A DNA stretch of 64,000 bases from Antedon bifida (GCA_963402885.1 OY727098.1:1116001-1180000); one strand, 5' to 3'. Shown: positions 12,940 to 26,120, numbered from the stretch's first letter. Program-made: numbers and translations. The notes: generated by a model from the letters alone, not told the origin.

Positions 12940-13070
12940 CCTTATTTACAGAGAGGGTGACCCTAAACATGATGAGTTATGATGAGTTATTTGTGTATAC
13001 TAGAGTACACTGGGGTAACCCCCTATTCGTTTCTAAAGGTGTACTAGGTTATTTAAAGTACACATGAGCC
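12940..13070 (+). repeat. Short dispersed repeat I (GTGACCCTAAAC)
   Basis: TTTATTTAACCTTATTTACA leads into GAGAGGGTGACCCTAAACAT, then GATGAGTTAT and ACTGGGGTAACCCC. Related copies are at 40420-40590, 41927-42035 and 59392-59465 (minus). It is possibly the tail of a SINE or LINE. Confidence 0.65.
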
Positions 13071-13332
13071 TGATGTGTACACTGTACAGTACGGTTTATA
13101 GTCCTTATGTCGTAATGAGTTGAAATTTTACTAATTTTCCACAATTCTCCTTGCCTGATATTATATTTTTAAATTATCATTACCATATGTCATAGGGCCT
13201 AAAAAGAGGCTGATTAAAATTAGTTTTACCCTAGAGAAAATGAGGTACCGTACCACAGTAAACAAATTCTGGTTTGGGGAAGTTAGTGTTAGCAGCTCCT
13301 GTCAAGAAGAAGCAGTAGAACTGGGTTAGTTT

Positions 13333-13497
13333 TACTTGGTTCTCACTAGAGACGCAACAGAAGGACATAACGTAACGTAATGAGTTGATCAATCACAAGC
13401 GATGAAACATTCGCTATGTCGCTTGTCATTGGTCAACTTGCTTGCGTTGTTGCGTCTACGTTCTTGCGTTGCGTCCTAGTGGGAATCAAGCTTTACG
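13333..13497. repeat. Palindromic element B
   Basis: ACTTGGTTCTCACTAGAGAC on the left and GTCCTAGTGGGAATCAAGCT on the right, with the internal CCAATCAC / CATTGGTCAAC pair. Confidence 0.85.
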
Positions 13498-13599
13498 TTA
13501 CAGAAACAGCACAATTAGGTTAAACGGTGCAGACGACTCAACCTCGTTTGCCTTATTGCGCCATCTAGAGAACGATGAGCCATTTCCTTTGAATGTATT

Positions 13600-13712
13600 T
13601 TTAGTCGCGTGCAAACGCGACTTTACATTTCACTATGTCGGTCGGTCGGTTAGTCGGTAAACACTAACTCAAATTTGCGACTGCAGCCATGTATATGGCC
13701 TTGTTTTCTAAT
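13600..13712 (+). repeat. Repeat J, plus-oriented copy
   Basis: Contains ACTATGTCGGTCGGTCGGTT, GTCGGTAAACACTAACT and GCGACTGCAGCCAT. It matches the reverse complement of 17190-17292 over about 100 bp. Confidence 0.75.
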
Positions 13713-14309
13713 GTTTAAAAAGTGAATATATACCGTGATGGTGGTATACCTACTGGGCTTAAAAAAGGATTGATTTAGAGAGGTCAATTTTCACCCCGAG
13801 CACATCACCTCCTTCGACATCTGTGGTAAAATTAAGATAGAAGTCTACTATTTGTTCCAAACCCATTCAATTGAATATAAAATACAAAACATGCGTATAC
13901 TTTTCCTTGAAGTATCTTATTTAACGTCCTTATTTAAATTTCTTGTTTATTTCATTAACCTGCCGTCTTGATGTTTATCAATTCTCACGCCTACAAAATC
14001 GTTTAACTTTATGTTTTAAATCCACGGTATTAAAACAAAATTCCCGTTAGACGTCATGATATACCGCGTGGTAACCAGATGGTATAGCATTCGGAAGGAG
14101 ATTTTAACAATAGTGCCGATTACATTTTGTTCCGATAGTGATCCATTGATCTATTCCGGATTCATTCCCCACTCGATAATTACTAGGTCGCAGTATACCG
14201 GATATCCGTCGATTTTTAAATGAACCTGAACATGTTTTTTTTTTTTGCAGGGAGGGAATAGTAGATTGCAATTGTTACTTTTCTCCAATTATTTGTGTAT
14301 GACATATCA

Positions 14310-14502
14310 ACAGTGGCGTAACGACTATGAGCGCTCACTTGCTACTAAACGCAGGAGCTTATGGGGTCCCTTGCAGTACCCAGAGGAAACAGGCAATAAA
14401 ATATGTCGAAAAAGGCTAAAAACGCCCGAGGCCTCCAGCGTTGGAGGGCCACTTAGGGTTCCCAAATCAGGGGCCTCAGGCCTCTAAGTTACGCCACTGC
14501 AT
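14310..14502 (+). repeat. Dispersed repeat H (CAGTGGCGTAAC)
   Basis: Starts CAGTGGCGTAACGACTATGA and ends CTAAGTTACGCCACTG. The interior has GAGGCCTCCAGCGTTGGAGG, shared with the 8890 copy. Confidence 0.75.
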
Positions 14503-14700
14503 ATCAATAACTAGTGCCACTATTCCACGTGGGGAAAAATTAATTGATAGCTATCATAATGGTAGGACGAGTCTCCAACTCCTCATCTCAGAATCCACTG
14601 TAAATTATTTATTAAACTTAGTCCTAACACTTGACGAAGCCTATACTGAATGGTATTGGCCTACCAATGTCGAGGAACACTTTAGGTTTACCGCAATATC

Positions 14701-14794
14701 TATGTGACAAAAATATGTGATATGTCCATATATGGACATGATGATGTCATATTACTACCATATTTGCCTTGGACACTAGTTTGATAGTGTAGAC
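14701..14794. repeat. Truncated palindromic element A
   Basis: Lacks the first 25 or so bases. It retains TATGTGACAAAAATATGTGA, CCATATATGGACATGATGAT and ACTAGTTTGATAGTGTAGAC. Confidence 0.8.
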
Positions 14795-14819
14795 GTCTGA
14801 ATTTATTTGTCAGTGTCTG

Positions 14820-14880
14820 TGTTGAGATTCGAACCAGCGACCTATCGTATACATAGCGGTCTTCCGTTATCATGGTTTGG
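14820..14880 (-). repeat. tRNA-like pol III B-box fragment
   Basis: GAGATTCGAACCAGCGACCT reads on the minus strand as a B-box (GGTTCGAATCTC). No tRNA cloverleaf could be drawn around it; it is probably a SINE head remnant. Confidence 0.35.
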
Positions 14881-15189
14881 GTTTAGTCTTCACAAAGTTA
14901 ATTTAAAAATGGATATTGCACTACAATTTTGCTACATCTGTGACTACTGTAAAGTGACAGTATGTGCCGTTTTAGTCTAATTCTGCAATTCAGATTAAAA
15001 GTTCATATGGCGTGATCTGTTCATTTAGTCGTATAATTCGTATGGTAATGTAGGTAGAGGTCTAGAAATAATTAAGTAGTTTATTATGAACCCCGGATTT
15101 ATATAGGCCTACGGGTCATAAGGATATGAAGGATTAAACACAACGTATGATTCTGCTTTGATAAGACAATAAGTGAGTGATCGGCCTAG

Positions 15190-15410
15190 TAAAATAACTG
15201 AACACCACACGTGGTCCCGGTTAAAAATGGTGACTTCATGTACGGAGACCCCATTTTGGTTGTCACCAGATGGTCGTCTTCGTCACCATCATCGCAAGAT
15301 GCCATTGCCTTGTTGTTCTTGCACAATCCATCCTAACATCTATGGCGTCATCAACCTGATCGACGGCATACTTGTGAAAATGAACCGAATAGTACCCAGG
15401 TACTTATATA
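15190..15410. other. Unexplained CpG-rich segment
   Basis: Noticeably richer in GC and CpG than its surroundings. On the plus strand a frame starting near 15227 (MVTSCTETPFWLS) runs on to IVPR, where a GT (GTACTT at 15400) could serve as a weak donor; the frame itself stays open to 15430. The minus strand also has an open stretch here. I recognise no protein family, so it may be an isolated exon, a decayed element or chance. Confidence 0.25.
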
Positions 15411-15510
15411 CCAACGTTTATCTATTATAGGCCTATGCTCTATCGTTTGCATTGTATTTTCAACAAGTGGGTCCCCCTGATCACTAGATCATAATAGGGA
15501 CTACGTTTAT

Positions 15511-15668
15511 GCTTGGTTCCCGCAAGACGCAACGCAAGGACGTAACGCAACGTAAGGGATTTGACCAATCACAAGCGATGGATTTATTCGACTGTCGCTT
15601 GTCATTGGTCAACACGCTTGCGTTGCGTTTACGTCCTTGCGTTGCGTCATAGTGGGAACCAAGCTTTA
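15511..15668. repeat. Palindromic element B
   Basis: GCTTGGTTCCCGCAAGACGC on the left and GTCATAGTGGGAACCAAGCT on the right. The arms are close to perfect, one of the best preserved copies. Confidence 0.88.
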
Positions 15669-16689
15669 GAGCTTTCAAACAAAACGTACACGTACCACGT
15701 TGTTTGCACAACATTCGGTCTAATAATATGGACATCAGGTCCAGTACACTTATTCATTGTAACAAGTTAGCAAAGGACGTGTTTATGTTACACCTTTATC
15801 CTTGTTTATCACATCGGATCAAGACCTTGATTTGTTGTGTTTTTTTGTGATATTCACAGTACCCTGGTTAGCCTTCTTTCATTGACGTCAATCAATGCCA
15901 CAGAACCACAAAGGATAACATTTGGTATACCACAGAATCGTGTCCAATTTCTGTAGGCCTAAAAACAACATTCATAACAACACCTCCTACACATTGTTAT
16001 AATGTACAATCAATTTTATTGTCTTTATGAAGTAGGCCCTATTGTGTTTTTTTTATTTATACAATATTATATTTCTTTCATTGGCTGTCCAACTGTACCG
16101 TCTGTTGACGAATAAATGTAGATATGAGTTTAACCATGGACAAACATTTTCAGGGGGGAAATGGCAAAAGCATTCATAGGAGCTATCAGACTCTTAACTC
16201 GCTAAAAACATGACCACAGCCACATTACAAATCCAAAATTATGTTTGTATTTTAAAACAAGAATCCAGCAACATTTTACATTCCTTCAAAAGATTAAATG
16301 TGGTCTTTGCTATCTGATTTGTTAATAATAACTTAACTAAGTTACAAAACTGGTAACGTTACAAAGTATCGCTGTTATTGCTGCATACAGCAGACATACA
16401 CTGTTGTTAAGATCACATCCGATGACTTCACACTTTATAGCATGCACACTACAAGGCCCCTTAAAAGTACATATTAAATTCTAAGAACTAGCAAAATTGT
16501 GAGGGGGAGTAGGGCCATCGTCCGATACTAGAGGGAACTGAACTATTCATCGGAACCGCGACAAAACAAGGTATAATTAGTTGATTATTCCTCACTTGAT
16601 ATTATATACAGTTTTTAAAGGTGGGTTGTGCGGTACGAATAAAGTACAAAGAGAACGGAAGACCCTGACAGGTACTTAAGTGTGAGGAC

Positions 16690-16752
16690 GCCTGTGTCGT
16701 CCCCGGTGAGACCCGGGTCAGATTCCCGTTTTGTAATCTGGGGACGATGTTC
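16690..16752 (+). repeat. Small inverted repeat with B-box-like core
   Basis: CGTCCCC at about 16698 pairs with GGGGACG at about 16740, enclosing GGGTCAGATTCCCG, which resembles a pol III B-box. It is probably a SINE head remnant. Confidence 0.3.
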
Positions 16753-17189
16753 CGGAAAAGCAGTTAATGTGAGTAATTGGTGGGTTAACTTAATCAACCT
16801 TATAATCTCTAAATCTGTACAAAAGTTGAATTGTCACTAATCTTTGCGTTAGCGATGCTGTAATATAATAAAAATGTCGCTGACCCCGAGGCTTGTTACG
16901 TAACTGTATTATCAACTATTCCTTTCTGAGTGAATAGTTTGTATATTTTTAATGGATTTGGAAATACAGTGAAAAGTATTGTAGTTTACCATTGAAAGCT
17001 CTTCCCCTGAATAATGTTTTACAGGATTACAAAATAAAACCATTATATTACCAAATAAATTTATTCTTCTGACTTTCTCGTCAATGTACACTCCTCTATA
17101 GGAATTTAATTGTCGTGCATATACATAAACAAGATGATGCTACGCAGAGCAGAAAGCTTATATGCACCCTTAAAACAAATGTTGATAAT

Positions 17190-17292
17190 AACAAGGTCAT
17201 ATAAATGGCTGCAGTCGCGTGCTCAAGTTAGTGTTTACCGACCAACCGACCGACATAGTGAGTTGTAGAGTCGCGTTGCACAAGACTAAAAA
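17190..17292 (-). repeat. Repeat J, minus-oriented copy
   Basis: Reverse complement of the copy at 13600-13712: GGCTGCAGTCGCGTGCTCAA, AGTTAGTGTTTACCGACC and CCGACCGACATAGTGAG. Confidence 0.75.
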
Positions 17293-18194
17293 AGCTTAAA
17301 GATTAATTAATAAAGGAATTACTACAGTAGTCAGGCATTTTTAAAGCGTATCAGCAACAATAATATAACAAGCAATACTTCGTGAATGAAATGAAGAAAT
17401 GAAAAATAGTAAACAAAATTGTTTTCAACAAAGACCTATATAATATTAATAAATGTCTACACATCTAATTAAATCCAGTCTCATACTATAAATAGTATTT
17501 AATTTAAGTGTACGTCTACAAGAATCTATTCTGAATTTTCATTTGCTTTACGTGAAAATAATGTGAAGCGTATTTTGCAAACAAGGCATGAGCAATTACC
17601 GACAAAGGTCCTACTTTCGTGTCCCTATTGTTGTTTATTATAAACATTATTTAATACCATTACAGTATCATAAAATGTACCGTTGTCAATAGAAACTGAA
17701 ATAGACCTAAATTATTTATTTGGGGGATTTTCATAAAATGGCCAATTGAAGTCTCTTTATTGTGATCATCACGTGTAAATAGAATGTAGTTTCTTTTTGT
17801 ATTAACAAGACCAGACATATTAATTTTTCCTATGCGTACTATGCATTTCCCCATATATTGAGATATACACAAGATATGTCCAACAACTATTACATCATCA
17901 TTTCGTATCGCACATACTCGATACTCCAGGGAAATGGTTGCGTGAGAGATATGTCGTTCAATCACTGCATGTAGTAACCCATTATAAATATTATGTATGT
18001 TTTTTTTTATTCATTTAAAAGGTTTGGTTTACTTACACGTTACTGTGGGTTATTTCCAGAATGATATTGAAATGGGGGATTCTTGATAAATTAAATAAAA
18101 ATATAAATAAATAAATTCAATGCTTAATAAAAAAATTAAAAAAACAATAACAGTATGCCAAACATTACGCAGCGAAATATATGTAGCCTAAATC

Positions 18195-18326
18195 TCATTG
18201 GCTCTCACCAGACGCAACATAAGGACGTAAGACGCAACGCAAGCGAATTGACCAATCACGACGCGACAGTTGGACTAAACCATCGTTTGTGATAGGCCAG
18301 TCAATTGCGTTGCGTCTAGTGGTAAC
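18195..18326. repeat. Palindromic element B, short copy
   Basis: TTGGCTCTCACCAGACGCAA to ATTGCGTTGCGTCTAGTGG. The interior retains GACCAATCAC. Confidence 0.75.
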
Positions 18327-19904
18327 TTCATTCAATCATTTTGGTCGAACACAATGACAATAACACTATACAAGAAAAATGTATGAGAACAAGATTACAA
18401 GTAATATACTAGAAATGAAAGTTAAAACCTTATATTAAAAGCAGAAAACATGATATCAAAGATTAACATTCAAATAAAAGTTTTTAAAAGAATTTAGAAG
18501 AAATTAATTAAAAAGAATTAACTTAAAGATTTTGACCAGGACAGCCCAAAAACCAACAACAGGTTTAGGCCCTATTTCTGCTGGGATCCTTACAAACAGT
18601 TATTTCAAATTTATTCATTTAAAGGGGCTTTGCGTCTAAAGCTTTTTTGCTTACAGCTTAGCCCCATTCACAACTTTGATTGTCTTATTTTTTTCTATTT
18701 TTCTTGTGTTTTTTAAAGTTGTTTCATTGCAGGACCATATTGAAAAACAGAAATTTTGTGATCTTTTCTTTTCTGAATTATTTTATCCTGCCTAAATATG
18801 TTTTAATAAAATAAAATAAATAATAACTTCAAATAATTTTGTATTTAATAATATTCAAAAATATAATTATTTTTTATGTATACTTTTAGTCTGAGATTGT
18901 GAATAAAGTTATATATAAATATATATAAAAAAGGTAAATGACATAATTTCCAAAAATACTTTATGGATAATTGAGGATTGGATATTTATGCGTTTAACCT
19001 CACGGATGAATGAGCCGCACATTTAGTTTACGTGCGTGATAACACTTTTCCTTTGACGCCAGATTTTCGAAATGAGTCGGTCGTCCGCTTCCGACATTCT
19101 CTACAGTTCCTGCCACTTTATAAATAGTACGAATATATTTTTTTATGCGGATGACAAAATAAATCAAATTAGAAATTTCAGAGAGATACCGCACCATCAA
19201 ACCCTTCACACAATGTATCGATGTATGATGTATTGATTAAACTCGCAGATAATCAAAGAAAAGCGTCACAAACGAATCACAGTCTTCTCTTTGATAATAA
19301 CTCGTTACGCGTTTTTAAACGCGCTTAAACTTTTTTTAAAACGTTTACTGTAAATTTCTTGAATATAGGTTTCATTGGTTAAGGGCCTAAATATCTTTCA
19401 AAATAAATTTCCCAAATACTACATTTATATATATTTGCATAATTTAACCAAAAAAAATATTTCGTCAACTCAGGAAAGAGTGAAGTAAGTATTTTACTCT
19501 TCCCTGGTCAAATATACGATTTTTAAAAAACCTAAGCAAATATTTGTACGGTATGTTTCTTAAATATTGATGCCCAAGTCCGTTCTATATGAACTGGTTT
19601 GATAAAAAAAAAATAATAACACTAATTTGGGTGTCTAGAAAACTTAATCTATAAAACTCTTAGATATCTTAGTTTTTTAGAGAGTGTTCCTAAATAGGAG
19701 TTAACTGCAATGTTAAAACATTGCAACATTGTTCGTTTCACAAGAAAGTGTCCCCTTAATAGGGGTAAGGGTATCCCAAAGGAGAGATTCTGTATCTTGA
19801 GTAAAAAGATTGATAAATGCATGAACGAACACACCGTTCAAAATAGCCTAATCGCCGCAACAAAATAAACTGATTAACTTAAAATGAGTACAAAGTTTGA
19901 CAGT

Positions 19905-20040
19905 CTAAAGCGCTGTCTACACTATCAATCTAGTTTGACAAAAAGTGTGATGTGCCCAAACATGGTATTGATATTCCTTAATATGGTAGTGATATGACAT
20001 CACATCACATTTTGTTGTCACATAAAGTTTGATAGGCCTT
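19905..20040. repeat. Palindromic element A
   Basis: CTAAAGCGCTGTCTACACTA to GTCACATAAAGTTTGATAGG. The final arm is cut short, running into CCTTAA. Confidence 0.82.
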
Positions 20041-20969
20041 AATACAAAATCATACATTCACCTCGGGGGACAAGTGATCATATCATAAAACTGAACCTAT
20101 TGTTAACACAAACTATAACCCTTCACAATGGTCCACTGTCTGCTTTCGGATTTTCAATTCGGGGTCTTTTGAAGAGACACACTGTACTTTGATTTTTGTC
20201 GGGCAATTACAGTAATTACGATGGATTTAAAAACCTGTTGATTCGGCACGGTTAACAACAGCTTAAGCAACATCGGAGTTTTGAATAAGAACAATAAACG
20301 CAACCGGAAACGTCGCTACTGCCGTATAAATTATATTTTAACGAATGAAATCACAACAATAATTGCAATGTCTAGTTTATTAAGCGTTGGTACTGGTCTT
20401 CCTAAGCCAATAAAAAACACTGTTTTATCAGGGAGATCTCCCTGGTTTAATAGAACGACTGTTGATACACTGTAGCCAATGTATGGAGATGGTGAGGATG
20501 GTTATTGAAGGATCTACATGATTAAGTAAGTAATTAAATTACAATAATAATTTATACTGATTTTACAATGATAGAAATAATATTATTATTATGCATAGGC
20601 ATATATCTGGTATACCGTAAATGCAATAACTGGTGATATTTTGTATAACTAAGTTAGCATTTAAGGTCTTGACAATTTCACAGAGGAACGGTAGAATCTT
20701 AATAATTGACATTTCCAGAATTGTATGTTTTATGATAAACACTGTTAAAAAGCATTTTTTTTTTTAACATAACCCAAAACGGAGTCTTAGAGACTACCAC
20801 CTCTTTTATGTGTATGATGATGATGTGGTCGATCTCTTTGATCGTGATTATTTGGAGTCTTTTCAAGTTTTGAAAATAGTTAACTGATAGAGAGTACATT
20901 AGCTATTCTAGCAAATCCGATCAGATGCTTCCAAAAACATATGACTGCTTGCTTATAGATTTTTAGGTT

Positions 20970-21321
20970 TAAAGATGTATTGTCCCCCTAAAAAAATAAT
21001 TCTTAAACATTTTTTTTTAATATTCCAGATTAATGTAACACAATAGTTATCCACATTGACCAAAAATTGGATCGAAAAAAAAATTATTTACCTGAAAAAA
21101 ATGTGATTTAAAGCAAAAAATAGTCAAATTGGATGCCAGCCAATGGATTTTTGGTTGAATTTAACCATTTATTTTGTCATTTTATAAGTGAAAACATTAT
21201 TTTTTTTCGTTTTTTTTTTATTGAAAGTGATTAACTTTATTAAAACTACAAAACAATATATTGAAAGTCTGATTTAATTAATTTTCATTTTTCATGTTTT
21301 TGGGGGACAATACATCTTTAA
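20970..21321. repeat. Palindromic element C (AAAGATGTATTGTCCCCC ends)
   Basis: Left end AAAGATGTATTGTCCCCCTA; right end GGGGGACAATACATCTTTAA is its reverse complement. The interior has TTTAAAGCAAAAAATAGTCA and GCCAGCCAATGGATTTTTGG, shared with copies at 36505, 42482 and 57967. Confidence 0.88.
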
Positions 21322-23631
21322 GTCCTAGATTTACTAAAATCAGATCAGATGAAACTCTAATCCTACATCAGACATCCTCTGTGATCATACGTATAGGCTG
21401 ATCGAATTTGGAGAGTGTTTGGCGGTGTTACACATGGATTCACACGTTATTTCCCACCAGTAATTAATAACTTGGCTCGACCAGACTGCAAGCAGTATTT
21501 TAGATAATTTATATGAGTAACCATTCTGCATGAAATTAATCGGTTCCTCTTATTACCCAACCAACTAAACATGTTTAATTATTACAAAGTGCCGACAATT
21601 TTAGGCCCACGCGCTTATATTTTGCATACACACTATCATTTATATTATACCAAAGAAACATTTCTTAAAACGTTCTTTTTTTTCTTTCGAAAAAAAAAAT
21701 AAATTTAAGTTAAAATAAGTTCTTCAAGCCATACTTTGGTTATAGGCAAATTTTAGATTTAATGATAAAATGTTGTTGAAAATGTTTACCAACTTGAAAA
21801 TAAATATACAAAACGGTTTCTTAATGTTTTCAATGTATACACTTTGGTGGAAAGTGAAAATTCGCTGAACGCCTGGAAGTTTTATAAAAATTAAAATCCA
21901 TTTCAGCAATTATAGGCCTATATAACGTCAGAAAAACTTCTTCACGTTTTATAAACCAGAACTGGATTATACAGATTTATTCCAAACTTCAATCATGGAA
22001 GGCACGAGCCGGAATCTCATCCCCAACTCTCAACAAAAAGTTGGTAAAAGAGGCACCGTATATTTATGTGCCGCAAATCAGATATCCAGTCTTTTTACGC
22101 CTGTTAAATGTTCTTCTTTGAGCCGACTTAACGAAGCATGACACACTCGCAAAGTGCGGTTGAGATACAAACAGCCGGTAAAAATATTGCGTGTCACATC
22201 AATTGCTAGGCTTCAGGGTGTTTGAACGTACCCTAAAGGAGAGTGACAAACCGCGGAAAACTTGAATTACAGAAAAAGGATTGAGATAAAGGTAGGATAT
22301 TGCTCATTGTCATTTTCTCGTGGTTTAACCCAACGAGGATTACCTTTAATTGCTTCCGTTAAATAATAACCAGATAATTAATGTAGTTTTATATTATACT
22401 TATTTGGCATTATTGATAAGATTTCTGAGTATTTTCATTTGTCATTTGTCATGTTGTAGCTAATTTGTCTTAATGAATTTAGCTTTTTACTAGTTTTCAG
22501 TTAAAGTTCAACATTGACATCAAAGTAATTAAAAACATAAGTAACTAAACGAAACTAAAAACTATTTTGACATTTTTACGGTATGTCAATTTAAAATTCA
22601 ACAAACATTTATTTCATAAAATGTCATGTAATACATAGCATAATATGAGGATTAATCTAGAGGTAAACTTGTATCAATTGGCCTTTTAACATGGTTACAA
22701 ACAATAACAACAAGGGAGAATATGTATTGCTATAGAGGGTACCAATTTACACAACAAAATCAATTAATTTTAAATTCATTTTAATTTAGTCTTTCAAATC
22801 ACAATACATTAAAACAAATTACAAACAGAAACAAAGCTATAAAATCGTTGTATAGTATAATTTGGAAAAACAATACATAGCCTAAACTAACAATAAACTG
22901 TACAAAATAAAATAAAAAATATTTTTATGTTACAAATAATAACAGCCATTTAATTAACAGAAACTTGAATCATTTAAAAAGCCATGATAAACAATTGTAT
23001 TTAAATTTTATTTATTTAGGAACTAAAAATATTCGATACTAAATATGAACCAGTGATTTGCCTGTCATAATGAGATTAGAATAGGGTGGGATATGACCGC
23101 ATAATTTATTTCGATAAATAGATTTAGAGATAAACAGAAATGTTCTAATGCTAAATCCTAGATTTATGCTTTCAATTGATTCTAGATTGTGAGATTGTAT
23201 TAATATGAAACGAACCATAATTAGAAATAAAAAAAGATGTATCAAGGGCGCCTGTGTTCTTTATAATTATAGATGACATGCAAACTGAATGTAACAATGT
23301 TAAATAGCGTTTTCCTTGTCCAATCACACTCAGGGTGGTAACTTATCTGCTGTTGGTTATTTCGCGAAGTCATTCTGTAGTAACTGGATTTGTGCCAGAG
23401 ATTTAACACATCCATTTCTCCTCATTTTGACATTCTTTATTTCCGTCATGCTTTGTAAAAAAAGAAAGATACTTCTTGAATATTAAACAGTGTGTCATAT
23501 TAATAGCCTAGTCATGTAAACGACGACGTCAATGTTAACGTTATGTAGGCCTACGGTGAGTATAAGTAAGGCAATGTTCCTTCTCTTATCAGTGTGTCCA
23601 GTTTATTATCTGAGACTCGTCAATGTAGTAT

Positions 23632-24165
23632 TTGATAGTGTTGTTGTTATTATTGTTGTTGTTGTTGCTGATGTTGCCTTTTATTTGTTGTTGTTGTTTG
23701 TTGCTGTTATTATTGATGTTGCCTTTGTTGTTGTTGTTGATGTTGCCTTTGTTGTTGTTGTTGTTATTGATGGTGTTGCCTTTGTTGTTTCTGATGTTGC
23801 CTTTGTTGTTGATTATGTTGCAATTGTTGTTTATGTTGCCTTTGTTGCCTTTGTTGTTGTTGATGTTGCCTTTGTTGCCTTTGTTGTTGTTGATGTTGAT
23901 GTTGCCTTTGTTGTTATTGTTGTTGTTGTTGATGTTGCATTTGTTATTGATGATGTTGCCTTTGTTGTTGTTGTTGCCTTTGTTGTTGTTATTGTTTTTG
24001 TTGTTGATGTTGCATTTGTTGTTGTTATTGATGATGATGTTGCCTTTGTTGTTGTTGCCTTTGTTGTTGATGTTGCCTTTGTTGATGTTATTGTTGTTGT
24101 TGATGTTGCCTTTGTTGTTGATGATGATGTTGCCTTTGTTGTTGTTGATGTTGAATTGTTTTGTT
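23632..24165 (+). repeat. GTT/GCC triplet array (about 530 bp)
   Basis: Runs of GTT interspersed with GATGTTGCCTTTGTT blocks, almost entirely in triplet register. Because every interruption is also a multiple of three, two plus-strand frames stay open and read as monotonous hydrophobic repeats (DVAFVVV and LLLMLPL types). There is no flanking splice signal or conserved domain, so I call it satellite and not a gene. Confidence 0.9.
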
Positions 24166-24852
24166 ATGCGAACGCATTTGAACTAGTCTGTATATATTAT
24201 CAAGACAATCAAAGTATGTTGGCAAAAAGGAATAATAAAAAAGATTGTAAGAGAAGTGTCGGTCCATTTATATAACAAATACATTTTTGTTCTCCTCAGT
24301 TGTTTATACTGATGATAGCTTTTTTTTTGACAATGACATTTTTAGTTAAAACATCGTTCTCTTTATTTAAACAAGAAATGAACAGATTTACTTTGCTATG
24401 TTAATGTAAGAGTGTTTACTTCAGATTTACACTGGATGGTTGTTTACCCAACTTCAAAAGACAGATTATCCCTTCAATTCAATACTTTTGAGGCCACATG
24501 GATTGGAAAGGTTGAATTGTGGTAACAATTTGCTTTACCTGTGTTGTATTTACGACTGATAACCATATAAATAGATAGGCATTGTTCGTCGTTCGATAGT
24601 TTCAGTGACATAATAATATTATATTACGTAACTTATTCTGTGTAAATTCATTATTATTTGTTTAAATCAAAAGTTCAGACAAGAATATGAGATATAAAAT
24701 TCTTGAATATTTGTTTACATGACCCCAAAGTACTACAATTAATGTTTATGACGTTATTCAATATTCCACGTAGAAAATACAAAGTAGACCTATAAACTGA
24801 ATGTCAAAAGACTAAAACGTGTCACGTGTTATAACTAGTATAGCTAATTTAC

Positions 24853-24920
24853 TCTACATCTTGGCAAAGATTTTGTTCAATAAAGATTTCGTGTCGGCGG
24901 CTCTTTAGAAGATTACCTTG
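24853..24920 (+). repeat. Repeat K, copy 1
   Basis: CTTGGCAAAGATTTTGTTCA, then GATTTCGTGTCGGCGGCTCT and TTAGAAGAT. It aligns with 28508-28570 over about 60 bp and is more GC-rich than its surroundings. Confidence 0.6.
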
Positions 24921-26120
24921 GAAATATTTTTTTTAACTGTCAAAATTGGATTTTTAGAAAGTAGGTTTACTAAATACATTATCTTAACCAGACCTACTCT
25001 TTTTTTTTTAAATAAAAAATGGAATTATTGTGTTTTATTTTTATCATTTATACCGATTTTCAACTTCTGTTCAAAACCAAGATTAGATTGGCGTCGTACC
25101 AATGTCTGTTTTTCTGTTTGTTATTTCAAGATTTAGCAAAAAGTTGTAGAAACAACTAAAGGTAATACAGTATTTGTAGGGTGGCGATTGAGATAGTGGT
25201 CTGTGTTTTTACAAACATTTATTATTACAGATTATCATTTATTTGGTATATCTTGTCTTACTAAAGTTGAATTTGTGGGGGTGTATGTAATGTTACTTTA
25301 AATATTGTTTCTAAAACATACAGTAAATCTAATTATAGTACAAGATGCTTAGTATTAACTAAATATTAATATACAGCATTTTAGAAAATGAAACCCAGTC
25401 TAAAGAAACAAATATAAATCTTAATTGCGTTCTTTTACCATAGTCTAGTGATTATATTATACTTAAACGAAAGCTTCAGATTAAGAACTATAATCCGACT
25501 GTCTGGAATAATCACGTCAATAGTTTATCCATCTATATACAAATTTTATTACAGGAAATTGCCTTAACTCGCTCGCGGAAATTCTGGCAATGGAACGGAA
25601 TTATCAATAATAATAATCGATATAACAAATTAATTGCATTATTCGATAAGAATACGTTGAAAGTATATAGGTAATATTATGCACTTTCAATTGCACTTAT
25701 GCGGCATTACTGCGAAAAGAGCAGATAAAACTTCTGCGAACGCTTGCGAACTAAACTGCGTATTGATAATTGCCGCGCCGCCTACGCCAAATTTAAAAAT
25801 TAGGGTAGTCACGAAGGTAATTTACTACACTGCTTGGTTTATATGTTTCGTCACATTGGTTCTTACCTATTATTGTGTTGAACTATAATTAGAAATACAA
25901 TCAAAGTATAAGTCCCTAATTCCTAAACGAACCGGACATGTTTTGCTTGAAGAAACTTTAATTTATTTCCACAATATAACAACATATAATAGGCTATACA
26001 CTAACATTATGATATCATGGTTAGTTAATAGATAAACTTGTATATAAATACAACGAAAAAAAGTAGTTCAGTAATGCGGCGTTTTTAAGTTTTACCCACC
26101 CAAAAACTTAGCAATAGCAA

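Larger units (their letters stand above)
12441..19900. other. Intergenic, ENOSF1 to TPMT, first part: repeats only
   Basis: No host exon could be supported here. It holds element B copies (13333, 15511, 18195), a truncated element A (14701), dispersed repeat H (14310), a GTGACCCTAAAC repeat (12940), a repeat pair (13600 and 17190) and tRNA-like fragments (14820 and 16690). A CpG-rich stretch at 15190-15410 is unexplained. The long low-complexity AT-rich tracts from 17.3 to 19.0 kb show nothing recognisable. Confidence 0.6.

Noticed and set aside
12218..14000. A thymidylate synthase gene next to ENOSF1, as in vertebrates
   Set aside because: Looked for because of the vertebrate arrangement; no TYMS motif is visible on either strand near the ENOSF1 start or end.
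23532..24275. 247-residue and 184-residue open frames of Val/Ala/Phe and Leu/Met/Pro repeats
   Set aside because: They are translations of a triplet satellite; no start context, domain or splice evidence.
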